NCBI GenBank assembly: GCA_937901865.1
Contig: CALDID010000082.1
Span: forward strand, 1-5,320
DNA length: 5,320 nucleotides
DNA from: an uncultured Treponema sp.
GTDB taxonomy: Bacteria > Spirochaetota > Spirochaetia > Treponematales > Treponemataceae
Reading direction: 5' to 3'
Position 1 is the stretch's first letter. Each line of letters begins with the position of its first letter. The notes beneath the pieces were generated by a model. That model saw only the letters and a program-made list of their open reading frames with translations. It was not told where the DNA came from and made no database searches. This document shows positions 1 to 4,994 of the stretch, piece by piece. Made by a program: the position numbers and the translations under genes.

Positions 1-2
1 AT

Positions 3-110
3 ATTTCGCCTAAACTGGAAAAAATGCCTACGATTTACGCATACAGCGATAAGGCGTATCCAAATATGCTCAAGGTCGGCTACACTACTCGCGATGTTTA
101 CCAATCATAA
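3..110 (+). pseudogene. 5' fragment of a T5orf172 / GIY-YIG-like nuclease-domain gene, open to the left edge
   Basis: This frame is open from the window edge and stops at TAA 108-110. An internal ATG at 24-26 would give a 28-residue peptide containing IYAYSDKAYPNMLKVGYTTRDV and ending YQS. The IYAY(S/T)D...LKVGYTTRDV pattern is what I recognise as the start of T5orf172 / MUG113 domains, a GIY-YIG-like group often placed at the N-terminus of phage proteins and helicase/restriction-type proteins. Members normally continue with a basic helical stretch (often RV..Q.P), which is absent here. The homology therefore ends near base 98, and the last three codons look like foreign sequence. The stop overlaps the tail of the convergent acyltransferase gene by 26 bp. 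I read it as a gene remnant cut by a rearrangement. It could instead be the end of a longer protein whose body lies to the left. The family call rests on about 25 residues, so it is tentative. Confidence 0.5.
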
Positions 111-1152
111 AAGGAAAATACTTATTGATAATGAAACACGGAAGAGAAAGCGAAAGTAAAGAAAAAAGTGCGATAATGAAACTCGACAAAAGAGGAATCT
201 CAAAATCTGCAAGATTACCGTGATAATGATATACAACTGCTACAAAAAGTTTTGAAATTATACCGCTCGAAATGCCTTCTAAAGCAAAAATTATCAAAGT
301 GTTTTTGGATAGAAAACGAAAGAATGAAATCATTTTTGGGAGCAGTTGCGAAAATGTACAAAGTAGTGTAATTCCCGAAAATGCACCAAGCCAATATAAA
401 AAAGGATTTTTACCATACCCAATACCATTCATATCACTACGTCCATTAAAATAAACCGCAATTATAAGCAAAATAGTAGCGATTACAATAAAAAAGACCT
501 TTGCAAGAATGCCTACATTCATTTTTATAGATTTGCGAGCAGATATCATATTGCCAACAAAATAAAACGGAAATGCCATAGACGCAGAACCGAGAGAATA
601 AGGCAAAAAAGTCTCAGTTTTCCATAAAATAATCGAAAGTATTATACAAGTAATGCTCGCACCTATTTTTATAATGCGATGTGCTGACTGAATCGCAGCG
701 TTAAGAATTCTACACCAAAAGAGAGCCATTAGAAACCAAAGAGGAATATCAACGTTTACCGAATATTCAGTTTCAAATCCAACTCCATAACAAAATCCAT
801 GCAAAGGCTTGATAAAAGAGTCTACTAAATTTCTATCAAAAAGTTCTGGATGTCGTAAAAAAGAAGCGAAAAACCACCATATATATGTTACCGCATAAAA
901 ACAAGCATACGGTAAAAGAAGATTTCGTGAACTTTTCTTAACAGTTTCAAAAACAGTTCGACGTTTATCTATCAATCCACTTAAAAAGAAAAACAAAGGC
1001 ATATGAAAAGCAAAGATGATATTGACCGCAGAAACACCACCTATCGTGGATTTTACAATATTTCTATGCCCCAAAATCACAAAATAAACTGCAAGCAGTT
1101 TTGCAGTATCAATCCATTCAATACGTTCATTTTTTATTGTATCAGTATTCAT
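85..1152 (-). CDS. Acyltransferase 3 family membrane protein (sugar O-acetylase-like)
   Basis: This 355-residue, strongly hydrophobic protein has about ten membrane segments and belongs to the acyltransferase 3 superfamily (OafA/NolL, fucose 4-O-acetylase-like). It opens with RIEWIDTAKLLAVYFVILGH (residues 10-29), the family's first helix with the conserved Arg and catalytic-type His29. FAFHMPLFFFLSGL (47-60) follows with a second conserved His50, and PLWFLMALFWCR near residue 140 also fits. Family members move acetyl or other acyl groups from the cytoplasmic side onto extracytoplasmic sugars such as O-antigen, capsule or exopolysaccharide; the substrate here cannot be told. ATG at 1150-1152 is chosen because an AGGGAG ribosome site (complement of 1159-1164) lies six bases upstream. 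The gene stands alone, divergent from the XRE regulator. The final residues GKHRE are encoded on the complement of the T5orf172 fragment, so the tail may be chimeric. Its high AT content suggests horizontal transfer, which is common for surface-sugar genes. Confidence 0.85.
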   Translation of the reverse strand: MNTDTIKNERIEWIDTAKLLAVYFVILGHRNIVKSTIGGVSAVNIIFAFHMPLFFFLSGLIDKRRTVFETVKKSSRNLLLPYACFYAVTYIWWFFASFLRHPELFDRNLVDSFIKPLHGFCYGVGFETEYSVNVDIPLWFLMALFWCRILNAAIQSAHRIIKIGASITCIILSIILWKTETFLPYSLGSASMAFPFYFVGNMISARKSIKMNVGILAKVFFIVIATILLIIAVYFNGRSDMNGIGYGKNPFLYWLGAFSGITLLCTFSQLLPKMISFFRFLSKNTLIIFALEGISSGIISKLFVAVVYHYHGNLADFEIPLLSSFIIALFSLLSLSLPCFIINKYFPFMIGKHRE

Positions 1153-1158
1153 TAAATT

Positions 1159-1164
1159 CTCCCT
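1159..1164 (-). promoter_or_regulatory. Ribosome binding site of the acyltransferase gene
   Basis: Read on the minus strand this is AGGGAG, six bases before the ATG at 1152-1150. It supports that start. It also shows that Shine-Dalgarno initiation is used in this genome, in contrast with the plus-strand genes at 1306, 2076 and 3305, which have none. Confidence 0.7.
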
Positions 1165-1203
1165 AGACCTCTAAAAATTTTGTGCGCGCGTCGAGTTAAA
1201 ATT

Positions 1204-1257
1204 TTGTTTTAAACAAATATCATATATTTGATTTTTAATCAATATCTTTTAAAACAA
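1204..1257. promoter_or_regulatory. Nested palindromes in the divergent spacer, candidate operator
   Basis: A perfect 10-bp inverted repeat, TTGTTTTAAA (1204-1213) and TTTAAAACAA (1248-1257), encloses two smaller dyads. One is CAAATAT-CAT-ATATTTG (1214-1230) and the other is TTGATT-TTT-AATCAA (1228-1242). The outer arms also contain a near direct repeat, AAACAAAT and AAAACAAAT. The rest of the 1153-1305 spacer is AT-rich apart from a short TGTGCGCGCGTCGAG stretch just before the acyltransferase start region. Position and symmetry fit an operator for the adjacent XRE regulator controlling itself and perhaps the divergent acyltransferase. That role is inference, and AT-rich DNA forms such dyads readily. 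Confidence 0.4.
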
Positions 1258-1293
1258 ATCTATGATGTTCTTAATTTTTAGAATAAAACGATT

Positions 1294-1299
1294 CATACT
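1294..1299 (+). promoter_or_regulatory. Possible -10 box of the XRE gene, six bases before the ATG
   Basis: CATACT ends at 1299 and the ATG begins at 1306, so initiation seven bases after the -10 would fall on the start codon itself. The -35 at 17-bp spacing is only TTAATT (1271-1276), which is poor. An alternative -10, TAGAAT at 1279-1284, would give a leader of about 15 bases. No Shine-Dalgarno sequence lies before the ATG in either case. Confidence 0.35.
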
Positions 1300-1305
1300 G
1301 ACAAA

Positions 1306-1647
1306 ATGGATTCGACAGAAATACGAACAGTCTTTGCTAATAATCTAAAACACTTTCGCAAATCTCATAATCCTCCGCTAACACAAGAAAAGCTGTCTGA
1401 GCTTGTCGGGAAAAATCAGAATTACATCGGTTTAATCGAGAAAGGAAAAAGTTCTCCACCTCTTGAGATGATAGCGATAATTGCGCAAAAGCTAGAAATA
1501 GAGCCCTGCTTATTGCTCGATACATCCCAATCGATAGAAAATATAAAGAAATTTGATACAGAAAATTTAATTTCAAGCCTAACGAATAATGTTGTGGATA
1601 AACTAAAAACTACGATTGCAGGGGAAATCCGTAGTGTGCTTTGTTAA
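1306..1647 (+). CDS. XRE/Cro-C1 family helix-turn-helix transcriptional regulator
   Basis: This 113-residue protein carries one HTH_3 domain at about residues 8-72. FANNLKHFRK (10-19) is helix 1, LTQEKLSELVGKNQNYIGLIEKG (25-47) is the helix-turn-helix, with Gln27 and the Asn-Tyr-Ile recognition face followed by the hallmark E-K-G, and PPLEMIAIIAQKLEIEPCLLL (51-71) gives helices 4 and 5. The remaining 40 residues, mixed polar and hydrophobic, probably mediate dimer contacts; no metal, peptidase or kinase domain is fused. It should be a cytoplasmic DNA-binding repressor or activator. Targets are unknown, and the palindromes immediately upstream are the obvious candidate. ATG 1306 is the first in-frame start that includes all of helix 1 and has no ribosome site (GACAAAATG). 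The frame continues open for 80 codons after the TAA, into a gene remnant. Stand-alone regulators of this size are common in phage, restriction-modification and mobile-element contexts, which suits the disturbed surroundings. Confidence 0.85.
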   Translation: MDSTEIRTVFANNLKHFRKSHNPPLTQEKLSELVGKNQNYIGLIEKGKSSPPLEMIAIIAQKLEIEPCLLLDTSQSIENIKKFDTENLISSLTNNVVDKLKTTIAGEIRSVLC

Positions 1648-1890
1648 ATTGATTTTTCGCAAAAAAGCAGAGCACGCGCTAGACAAGAGAAATGGAAAAC
1701 GAGCGGTTACAAGCCGAGCAAGTTTGCGCTAAAGAAACTTGAAAAGACGGTCAATGCTTTTTGGAAGCCTGGCATTTATGAGAGAAACTACACAGACCGC
1801 AGCATTACAACACAACGATTCATAAAAGAGCCAATAGAAGAAGAATTGAAACAGATTTATATCAGTCTGGGAAAACGCAAAGACGCTTGA
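1648..1890 (+). pseudogene. Gene remnant lacking a start codon, N-terminal part of a decayed reading frame
   Basis: After the XRE stop the same frame stays open for 80 codons to TGA 1888-1890, with no ATG or GTG and a TTG only near the end. The translation is protein-like, with segments such as QEKWKTSGYKPSKFALKKLE, TVNAFWKPGIYERNY and TTQRFIKEPIEEELKQIYI. It is basic and then acidic, with aromatic residues at reasonable spacing. I do not recognise a family. The missing start suggests the 5' end was lost. Skipping one G in the GGG run at 1869-1871 would carry the frame straight into the second open stretch, so the two are probably one broken gene of at least 125 codons. The reverse strand has only low-complexity, Phe-rich shadow frames here. 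Confidence 0.4.
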
Positions 1891-2044
1891 AAAAGGCTTC
1901 GGCAGCATTATGACTTCCACTCAGTCGAATGAAGACAACGCTGCAGAAATCCAAAATTATATGGCTCAAGTATCCTCTTCTGGTGAAAAGATTTTCGATT
2001 CTCTTCAACAAATTGTGAAAGGAATTGAAAAATTCTCTTCTTGA
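1850..2044 (+). pseudogene. C-terminal part of the decayed gene, coiled-coil-like, or a 44-residue small protein from ATG 1910
   Basis: The frame opens after a TGA at 1847-1849 and ends at TGA 2042-2044. It reads ...ENAKTLEKGFGSIMTSTQ, then NEDNAAEIQNYMAQVSSSGEKI, FDSLQQIVKGIEKFSS. The Gln-, Ser- and Asn-rich amphipathic pattern with hydrophobic residues every three to four positions resembles the end of a chemotaxis-receptor signalling domain or another coiled coil. I cannot assign it to a family with confidence. An internal ATG at 1910 would give 44 residues but has no ribosome site, so a remnant is the simpler reading. Its stop overlaps the -35 box of the earP promoter. Confidence 0.4.
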
Positions 2045-2069
2045 CAGGAGCTGTGATTAAGAGTATTCT
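2041..2069 (+). promoter_or_regulatory. Sigma-70-type promoter of earP, probably leaderless
   Basis: TTGACA at 2041-2046 is a perfect -35. Exactly 17 bases later TATTCT (2064-2069) matches four of six -10 positions, including the TA and the final T. Transcription normally starts about seven bases after the -10, here base 2076, which is the A of the earP ATG. No Shine-Dalgarno sequence precedes that ATG (CTCACAAAATG), which agrees with leaderless initiation. Confidence 0.6.
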
Positions 2070-2075
2070 CACAAA

Positions 2076-3278
2076 ATGCTTGATGAGAAACAAAGAGATA
2101 TTACTATTTTATGTCAGGTAGTGGACAATTTCGGGGATATAGGCTTTGTCTATCGCTTATCTCGTGCTATAAGCGAAGTCTGCCCCGAAGCGAAAATAAG
2201 GCTCGTTGTGTCGGACTTAGCGTCTTTTGCACGGCTTGAGCCGAAAATCGACGCTAAAAAAAGCAAGCAAGATTTTGCATATAATTCTGTGAATTGGCAG
2301 ATATTTGATTGGAATAATACTGAAGTTTGCAAAAAAGAGTTTGAAGAAAATCGCCCGCTTGTCGTTTTGCAGTGTTTTCAGTGTGAACGTCCGCTGTGGC
2401 TTGATGAAATACTTTTTAGCGCAGACAATACACACATAAGTCATATTATAAATGTAGAATATTTGACAGCAGAAGATTGGGCTGATGAATTTCATTGCTT
2501 GAAATCGGCTACAAGAAGCAAGAATGTAAAAAAAGTAAACTTTATGCCAGGCTTTACAGACAAAACAGGCGGTCTGGTGCTTGATACCTCTTTTATGAAG
2601 TCGCTTGCACATAAAGAATATGCAAGAAATCTATTAAAAACACAAGCTGACATCGAAGTATACGATACCGATTTTAACGTTGTAATCTTTAGCTATGAAC
2701 GCGATTTCTCGCCGATTGTAAGAGCGTTATGCACCTTTGAAAAACAGTTGCAGCAAGACGGAAAGAAATTGCGGATTTTTGTTACTGACGGAAAATCAAA
2801 GGCTTCTTTTCAAACCGCTATCGATGAATTGCACGAAGTTTCACAAAACAAGCAGAGCTTAAAAAACAGAGTTTTCTTGCCGTTTTTGCCACAAAGTGTA
2901 TGGGACGCGCTTCTGACGCTTTCGGATTTCAACTTTGTGCGGGGCGAAGACTCGTTATCAAGAGCAGTTCTTGCAGGTAAACCGTTTGTGTGGCACGCCT
3001 ATCCACAAGAAAATGAATGGCAAACAGTAAAAGTAAAGGCTCTAATGCAAAGGATTTCTAGCTATTTGAGAAAAGAAACAGCCTTTTTATACAATGAGCT
3101 TATGATTGAGTACAATAAGGACAATACAAACAACGAAAAGCAAGAGGCATTGTTAGAAAAAATCTTTTCCCGATGTGATGAGCTAAAAAAGGGATTAGCC
3201 GATTTTGCTGAAGAAACAATTTCTATAGGAAATCTCGCAGAAAATCTGTGTATTTTCATATCTCACTTGCAATTCTAA
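2076..3278 (+). CDS. earP: EF-P arginine rhamnosyltransferase EarP
   Basis: EarP transfers rhamnose from dTDP-L-rhamnose to Arg32 of elongation factor P, which activates EF-P to relieve ribosome stalling at consecutive prolines. The 400-residue protein has a GT-B-type layout. The N-terminal motif CQVVDNFGDIGF (13-24) holds Asp17 and Asp21, matching the essential Asp13 and Asp17 of the Pseudomonas enzyme. INVEYLTAEDW (125-135) and FMPGFTDKTGGL (156-167) are family signatures. The C-terminal nucleotide-sugar site FNFVRGEDSLSRAVLAGKPF (285-304) includes Glu291, the counterpart of catalytic Glu273, followed by VWHAYPQE. Length is somewhat above the usual 370-390 residues, with a Lys/Asn-rich stretch around 340-365. 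ATG 2076 is chosen because it lies just ahead of the conserved N-terminal strand and fits the promoter. efp follows 26 bp downstream on the same strand, the arrangement expected for enzyme and substrate. EarP is mainly beta- and gammaproteobacterial with scattered occurrence elsewhere, so transfer is plausible. Confidence 0.95.
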   Translation: MLDEKQRDITILCQVVDNFGDIGFVYRLSRAISEVCPEAKIRLVVSDLASFARLEPKIDAKKSKQDFAYNSVNWQIFDWNNTEVCKKEFEENRPLVVLQCFQCERPLWLDEILFSADNTHISHIINVEYLTAEDWADEFHCLKSATRSKNVKKVNFMPGFTDKTGGLVLDTSFMKSLAHKEYARNLLKTQADIEVYDTDFNVVIFSYERDFSPIVRALCTFEKQLQQDGKKLRIFVTDGKSKASFQTAIDELHEVSQNKQSLKNRVFLPFLPQSVWDALLTLSDFNFVRGEDSLSRAVLAGKPFVWHAYPQENEWQTVKVKALMQRISSYLRKETAFLYNELMIEYNKDNTNNEKQEALLEKIFSRCDELKKGLADFAEETISIGNLAENLCIFISHLQF

Positions 3279-3295
3279 GCAAAAACTGTTATTGT
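3267..3295 (+). promoter_or_regulatory. Candidate efp promoter inside the end of earP
   Basis: TTGCAA (3267-3272) and TATTGT (3290-3295) are separated by 17 bases. Initiation would fall at about 3302, three bases before the efp ATG, again leaving essentially no leader. A second AT-rich hexamer, TATAGA at 3295-3300, is a less well spaced alternative. It would let efp be expressed independently of earP, which fits the much higher demand for EF-P than for its modifying enzyme. Confidence 0.4.
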
Positions 3296-3304
3296 ATAGA
3301 TACT

Positions 3305-3877
3305 ATGTTACAGACAAATGAAATTAGAGTAGGAACAGCTTTCATGTATGAAGGCTCACCTTTTATTGTGCAGCGTTTGCTCGGACAGAAGTCAGGACGC
3401 GCTGGTATGGTTACAAAGCTTCGCGTTAAGAATATCGTTACTGGCTCTACACAGGACTTGGGATTGGACGCAGGAGAGAAGTTCGACGAAGTTGCTCTTG
3501 AAGAGAAGACAACCCGCCTTTCTTACATCGACGGCGATGATTTTCACTTTATGGACCAGGAAACATACGACGATGTTATCTTGACGAAAGAAGACCTCGG
3601 AGATAACGCTGGCTACATTTCTCCAGATGACGAGTACGATGTTACTATTACTTACTATGAGGGCAAGGCTGTTGGTATTAACCTTCCTATCAACGTAACA
3701 CGCACAATTACTTACTGTGAGCCAGGAATTAAAGGCGATACTTCAGGAAAATCTACAAAGCCTGCAACGCTCGATACAGGAATCGAAGTGAAAGTACCGC
3801 TTTTCTGCAACACAGATGACCGCATCGTTATCGACACACGCGATGGTTCATTCGTAGAACGCGCAAAAGACCGCTAG
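3305..3877 (+). CDS. efp: Elongation factor P, arginine-rhamnosylated type
   Basis: EF-P is a tRNA-shaped translation factor that binds between the ribosomal P and E sites and speeds peptide-bond formation at polyproline motifs. Counting from ATG 3305 gives 190 residues, the usual length, with an N-terminal KOW-like domain (about 1-65), a central OB domain (about 66-130) and a C-terminal OB domain (about 131-190). The domain I loop reads QKSGRAGMV and places arginine exactly at residue 32, the rhamnosylation site of EarP-dependent EF-Ps; lysine-modified types have Lys here. The C-terminal region keeps the family signature PATLDTGIEVKVPLFCNTDD...DTRDGSF, with Asp replacing the usual Gly after the Cys. 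A start at 3248 would add 19 atypical residues overlapping earP and shift the Arg from position 32, so 3305 is preferred. There is no ribosome site before it. Codon choice is more GC-rich and uniform than in earP, consistent with high expression. Confidence 0.97.
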   Translation: MLQTNEIRVGTAFMYEGSPFIVQRLLGQKSGRAGMVTKLRVKNIVTGSTQDLGLDAGEKFDEVALEEKTTRLSYIDGDDFHFMDQETYDDVILTKEDLGDNAGYISPDDEYDVTITYYEGKAVGINLPINVTRTITYCEPGIKGDTSGKSTKPATLDTGIEVKVPLFCNTDDRIVIDTRDGSFVERAKDR

Positions 3878-3883
3878 GAGCGG

Positions 3884-3937
3884 CTACATGCTAAAAGCGG
3901 CTTGCATGCTAAAAGCAGCTTGCACGCTAAGCATGTT
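3884..3937 (+). repeat. Three imperfect copies of an 18-bp tandem repeat just after efp
   Basis: Units start at 3884, 3902 and 3920. CATGCTAAAAGC recurs exactly 18 bases apart (3887-3898 and 3905-3916), and CACGCTAAGC begins at the third position (3923). The first two units match at 15 of 18 bases and the third is degenerate. The repeat begins seven bases after the efp TAG and sits in the same frame, where it would encode LHAKSG, LHAKSS and LHAKHV. It lies ahead of the efp terminator, so it is transcribed in the 3' untranslated region. Confidence 0.7.
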
Positions 3938-3941
3938 TATC

Positions 3942-3980
3942 AAAAAACCTGTTATGTTGTTTTAACATACAGGTTTTTTT
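3942..3980 (+). terminator. Intrinsic terminator of the earP-efp unit
   Basis: AAAAAACCTG (3942-3951) pairs with CAGGTTTTTT (3970-3979), T3952 bulges out, and TATGTT (3953-3958) pairs with AACATA (3964-3969) around a GTTTT loop. That gives a 16-bp stem running into a T tract of at least seven. The A tract on the 5' side lets the hairpin work on the other strand too, although no minus-strand gene ends here. Confidence 0.88.
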
Positions 3981-4016
3981 TATCTCTTAATACTAAAAAA
4001 ATGGAGGAAGCGTGTC

Positions 4017-4039
4017 ATACTCGTGCTTGACACGGGTAT
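4017..4039. repeat. Extragenic palindrome, probably a copy of a dispersed repeat
   Basis: ATACTCGTG (4017-4025) and CACGGGTAT (4031-4039) form a nine-base-pair stem, with one G-T pair, around a CTTGA loop. The flanking sequence GTC...ATCT and the overall form match a GTCAT-type palindrome style (GTCATnCCCGnGCTTGACnCGGGnATCT) that I know as dispersed intergenic repeats in many bacterial genomes. Only one copy is visible here, so its dispersed status is inferred from resemblance. It ends three bases before the putative marC start. Confidence 0.6.
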
Positions 4040-4042
4040 CTT

Positions 4043-4696
4043 TTGAAAAACACGCTGTGCGTGGTGGTTACTTCTTTTTTACAGCAGTTTTTATTATTGA
4101 TATTGATTATAGACCCAATCGGTTCTATTCCTCTTTTTCTTTCAACAACAGCGACTTTTGACGCTAACACACGAAAAAAAGTGATTTGGAGAGCTATGCT
4201 TGTAGCGGGCATAGTTTTAATGATTTTCGTAGTGTTCGGCAAAATCTTGCTTGAATTCTTTGGCATTACACCAAGCGCATTCTACATTTCGGGCGGCATT
4301 ATCTTTTTCACTATTGCCTTTGAGATGATTCAGAGCAAGCCTAGAAGCCGCAATCCGCCAGAATCTAGCATTGACCCGCAAGACGCAATGATGGTGGCTA
4401 TTTTTCCGCTCGCAACGCCTTTAATCGCAGGGCCTGGAATGATTACAACGATTATGCTTCAAGTTTCAACCGACAATTTCGGAGCTATGGGATACACATC
4501 ATTGATTTTAGCTCTTACGCTTTGCCTTGTGATTGAGTTCATTGCTCTCCGCTGTGGAACTTTGATTTTGCGTATAATCGGCACAACAGGTATGTTTGTT
4601 TTAGAAAAGATAATGGGCTTAATTTTGGCTGGAATGAGTGTACAGCTGATTCTAAATGGACTTTCAAAAGCGGGACTTGTACATTTGGCAAATTAA
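4043..4696 (+). CDS. MarC/YchE family integral membrane protein
   Basis: This 217-residue inner-membrane protein has six predicted helices, at about residues 9-32, 46-68, 72-94, 113-138, 148-170 and 187-210. It has the family layout: DPIGSIPLF (24-32) at the end of helix 1, FFGITPSAFYISGGIIFFTIAFEM in helix 3, and FPLATPLIAGPGMIT (121-135), the hallmark MarC motif. A charged loop rich in Arg, Pro and Ser (about 99-110) separates the two halves. The family (UPF0056) was once linked to multiple antibiotic resistance, but that role has been withdrawn and no transport substrate is established. The start is uncertain. TTG 4043 gives the longest frame after the in-frame TGA at 4028, GTG 4061 and 4064 are alternatives, and none has a ribosome site at normal spacing. 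The GGAGG at 4003-4007 is about 35 bases away with the palindrome between. No neighbour suggests a specific role. Confidence 0.87.
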   Translation: MKNTLCVVVTSFLQQFLLLILIIDPIGSIPLFLSTTATFDANTRKKVIWRAMLVAGIVLMIFVVFGKILLEFFGITPSAFYISGGIIFFTIAFEMIQSKPRSRNPPESSIDPQDAMMVAIFPLATPLIAGPGMITTIMLQVSTDNFGAMGYTSLILALTLCLVIEFIALRCGTLILRIIGTTGMFVLEKIMGLILAGMSVQLILNGLSKAGLVHLAN

Positions 4697-4704
4697 AAAA
4701 AGCA

Positions 4705-4734
4705 TTGCGTTTAATTTGTGCAATATGATATAAT
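4705..4734 (+). promoter_or_regulatory. Promoter of the toxin-antitoxin operon with overlapping dyads
   Basis: TTGCGT (4705-4710), 18 bases, then a perfect TATAAT (4729-4734) preceded by the extended -10 dinucleotide TG at 4726-4727. Transcription would start near 4741, giving a leader of about 23 bases. Two small dyads overlap it: ATTGC/GCAAT (4704-4708 and 4720-4724) across the -35, and TATAA/TTATA (4729-4733 and 4738-4742) across the -10. These are natural positions for autorepression by the antitoxin-toxin complex, though that role is inferred. Confidence 0.75.
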
Positions 4735-4753
4735 GTTTTATAGAAAAGGCATA

Positions 4754-4758
4754 GGAGG
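4754..4758 (+). promoter_or_regulatory. Ribosome binding site of the antitoxin gene
   Basis: GGAGG (within AGGAGGCTTTTATG in register) ends five bases before ATG 4764. It is the strongest Shine-Dalgarno sequence in the window and fixes the antitoxin start. Strong translation of the antitoxin relative to the toxin is usual for such operons. Confidence 0.85.
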
Positions 4759-4763
4759 CTTTT

Positions 4764-4994
4764 ATGACTTACACACTCACTATTCATAATGCAGATACTT
4801 CTATTATTTCAGCACTCAAAAGTGTTTTGAAACTATCCCCAAAAGTTCATTTCAGTTTGAAAAAAGAAAAAGACGACGGTTTTTACAACGAAGCGAACAT
4901 CAGGCATTTGGAAGAACAGGTGCAGCGTATAAAAGATGGAAAAGCAATGTTTATTACCAAGACTCTTGAAGAACTTGAGGCTATGGCAAAATGA
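4764..4994 (+). CDS. Antitoxin of a YoeB-type type II toxin-antitoxin system
   Basis: This 76-residue protein is encoded directly upstream of, and overlapping by four bases, a YoeB-type toxin, so it should be the labile partner that masks the toxin and represses the operon. Residues 1-30 (MTYTLTIHNADTSI..., ALKSVLKLSP) look like a short strand followed by a helix, and I do not see the Phd/YefM N-terminal pattern normally paired with YoeB. The C-terminal half is the familiar toxin-binding type: FYNEANIRHLEEQVQRIKDG (41-60), then KAMFITKTLEELEAMAK, a long charged helix and a Lys-Thr-Leu-Glu-Glu-Leu tail as in many RelB/YefM-like antitoxins. The start has a strong ribosome site and promoter. Function is assigned mainly from position and the C-terminal region, and the antitoxin family is left open. 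Confidence 0.85.
   Translation: MTYTLTIHNADTSIISALKSVLKLSPKVHFSLKKEKDDGFYNEANIRHLEEQVQRIKDGKAMFITKTLEELEAMAK

Noticed and set aside
1729..1920. Minus-strand 63-codon frame opposite the gene remnant
   Set aside because: It is a Phe-rich low-complexity translation; the plus-strand frames have more protein-like composition.
2217..2612. 131-codon minus-strand reading frame inside earP
   Set aside because: It is antisense to well-conserved EarP sequence, rich in Cys, Phe and Lys without domain pattern, and has no promoter or ribosome site.
3248..3304. Extended N-terminus for EF-P from ATG 3248
   Set aside because: It would add 19 residues unlike any EF-P, overlap the end of earP, and move the modified arginine away from position 32; ATG 3305 gives the normal 190-residue length.
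3879..3937. CRISPR-like array after efp
   Set aside because: The units are 18 bp, contiguous without spacers and degenerate, and no cas genes are present; it is a simple tandem repeat.
4001..4030. Nine-codon leader peptide before marC
   Set aside because: ATG 4001 overlaps the GGAGG and has no ribosome site of its own, and there is no regulatory codon run; it is more likely an accident of the palindrome.
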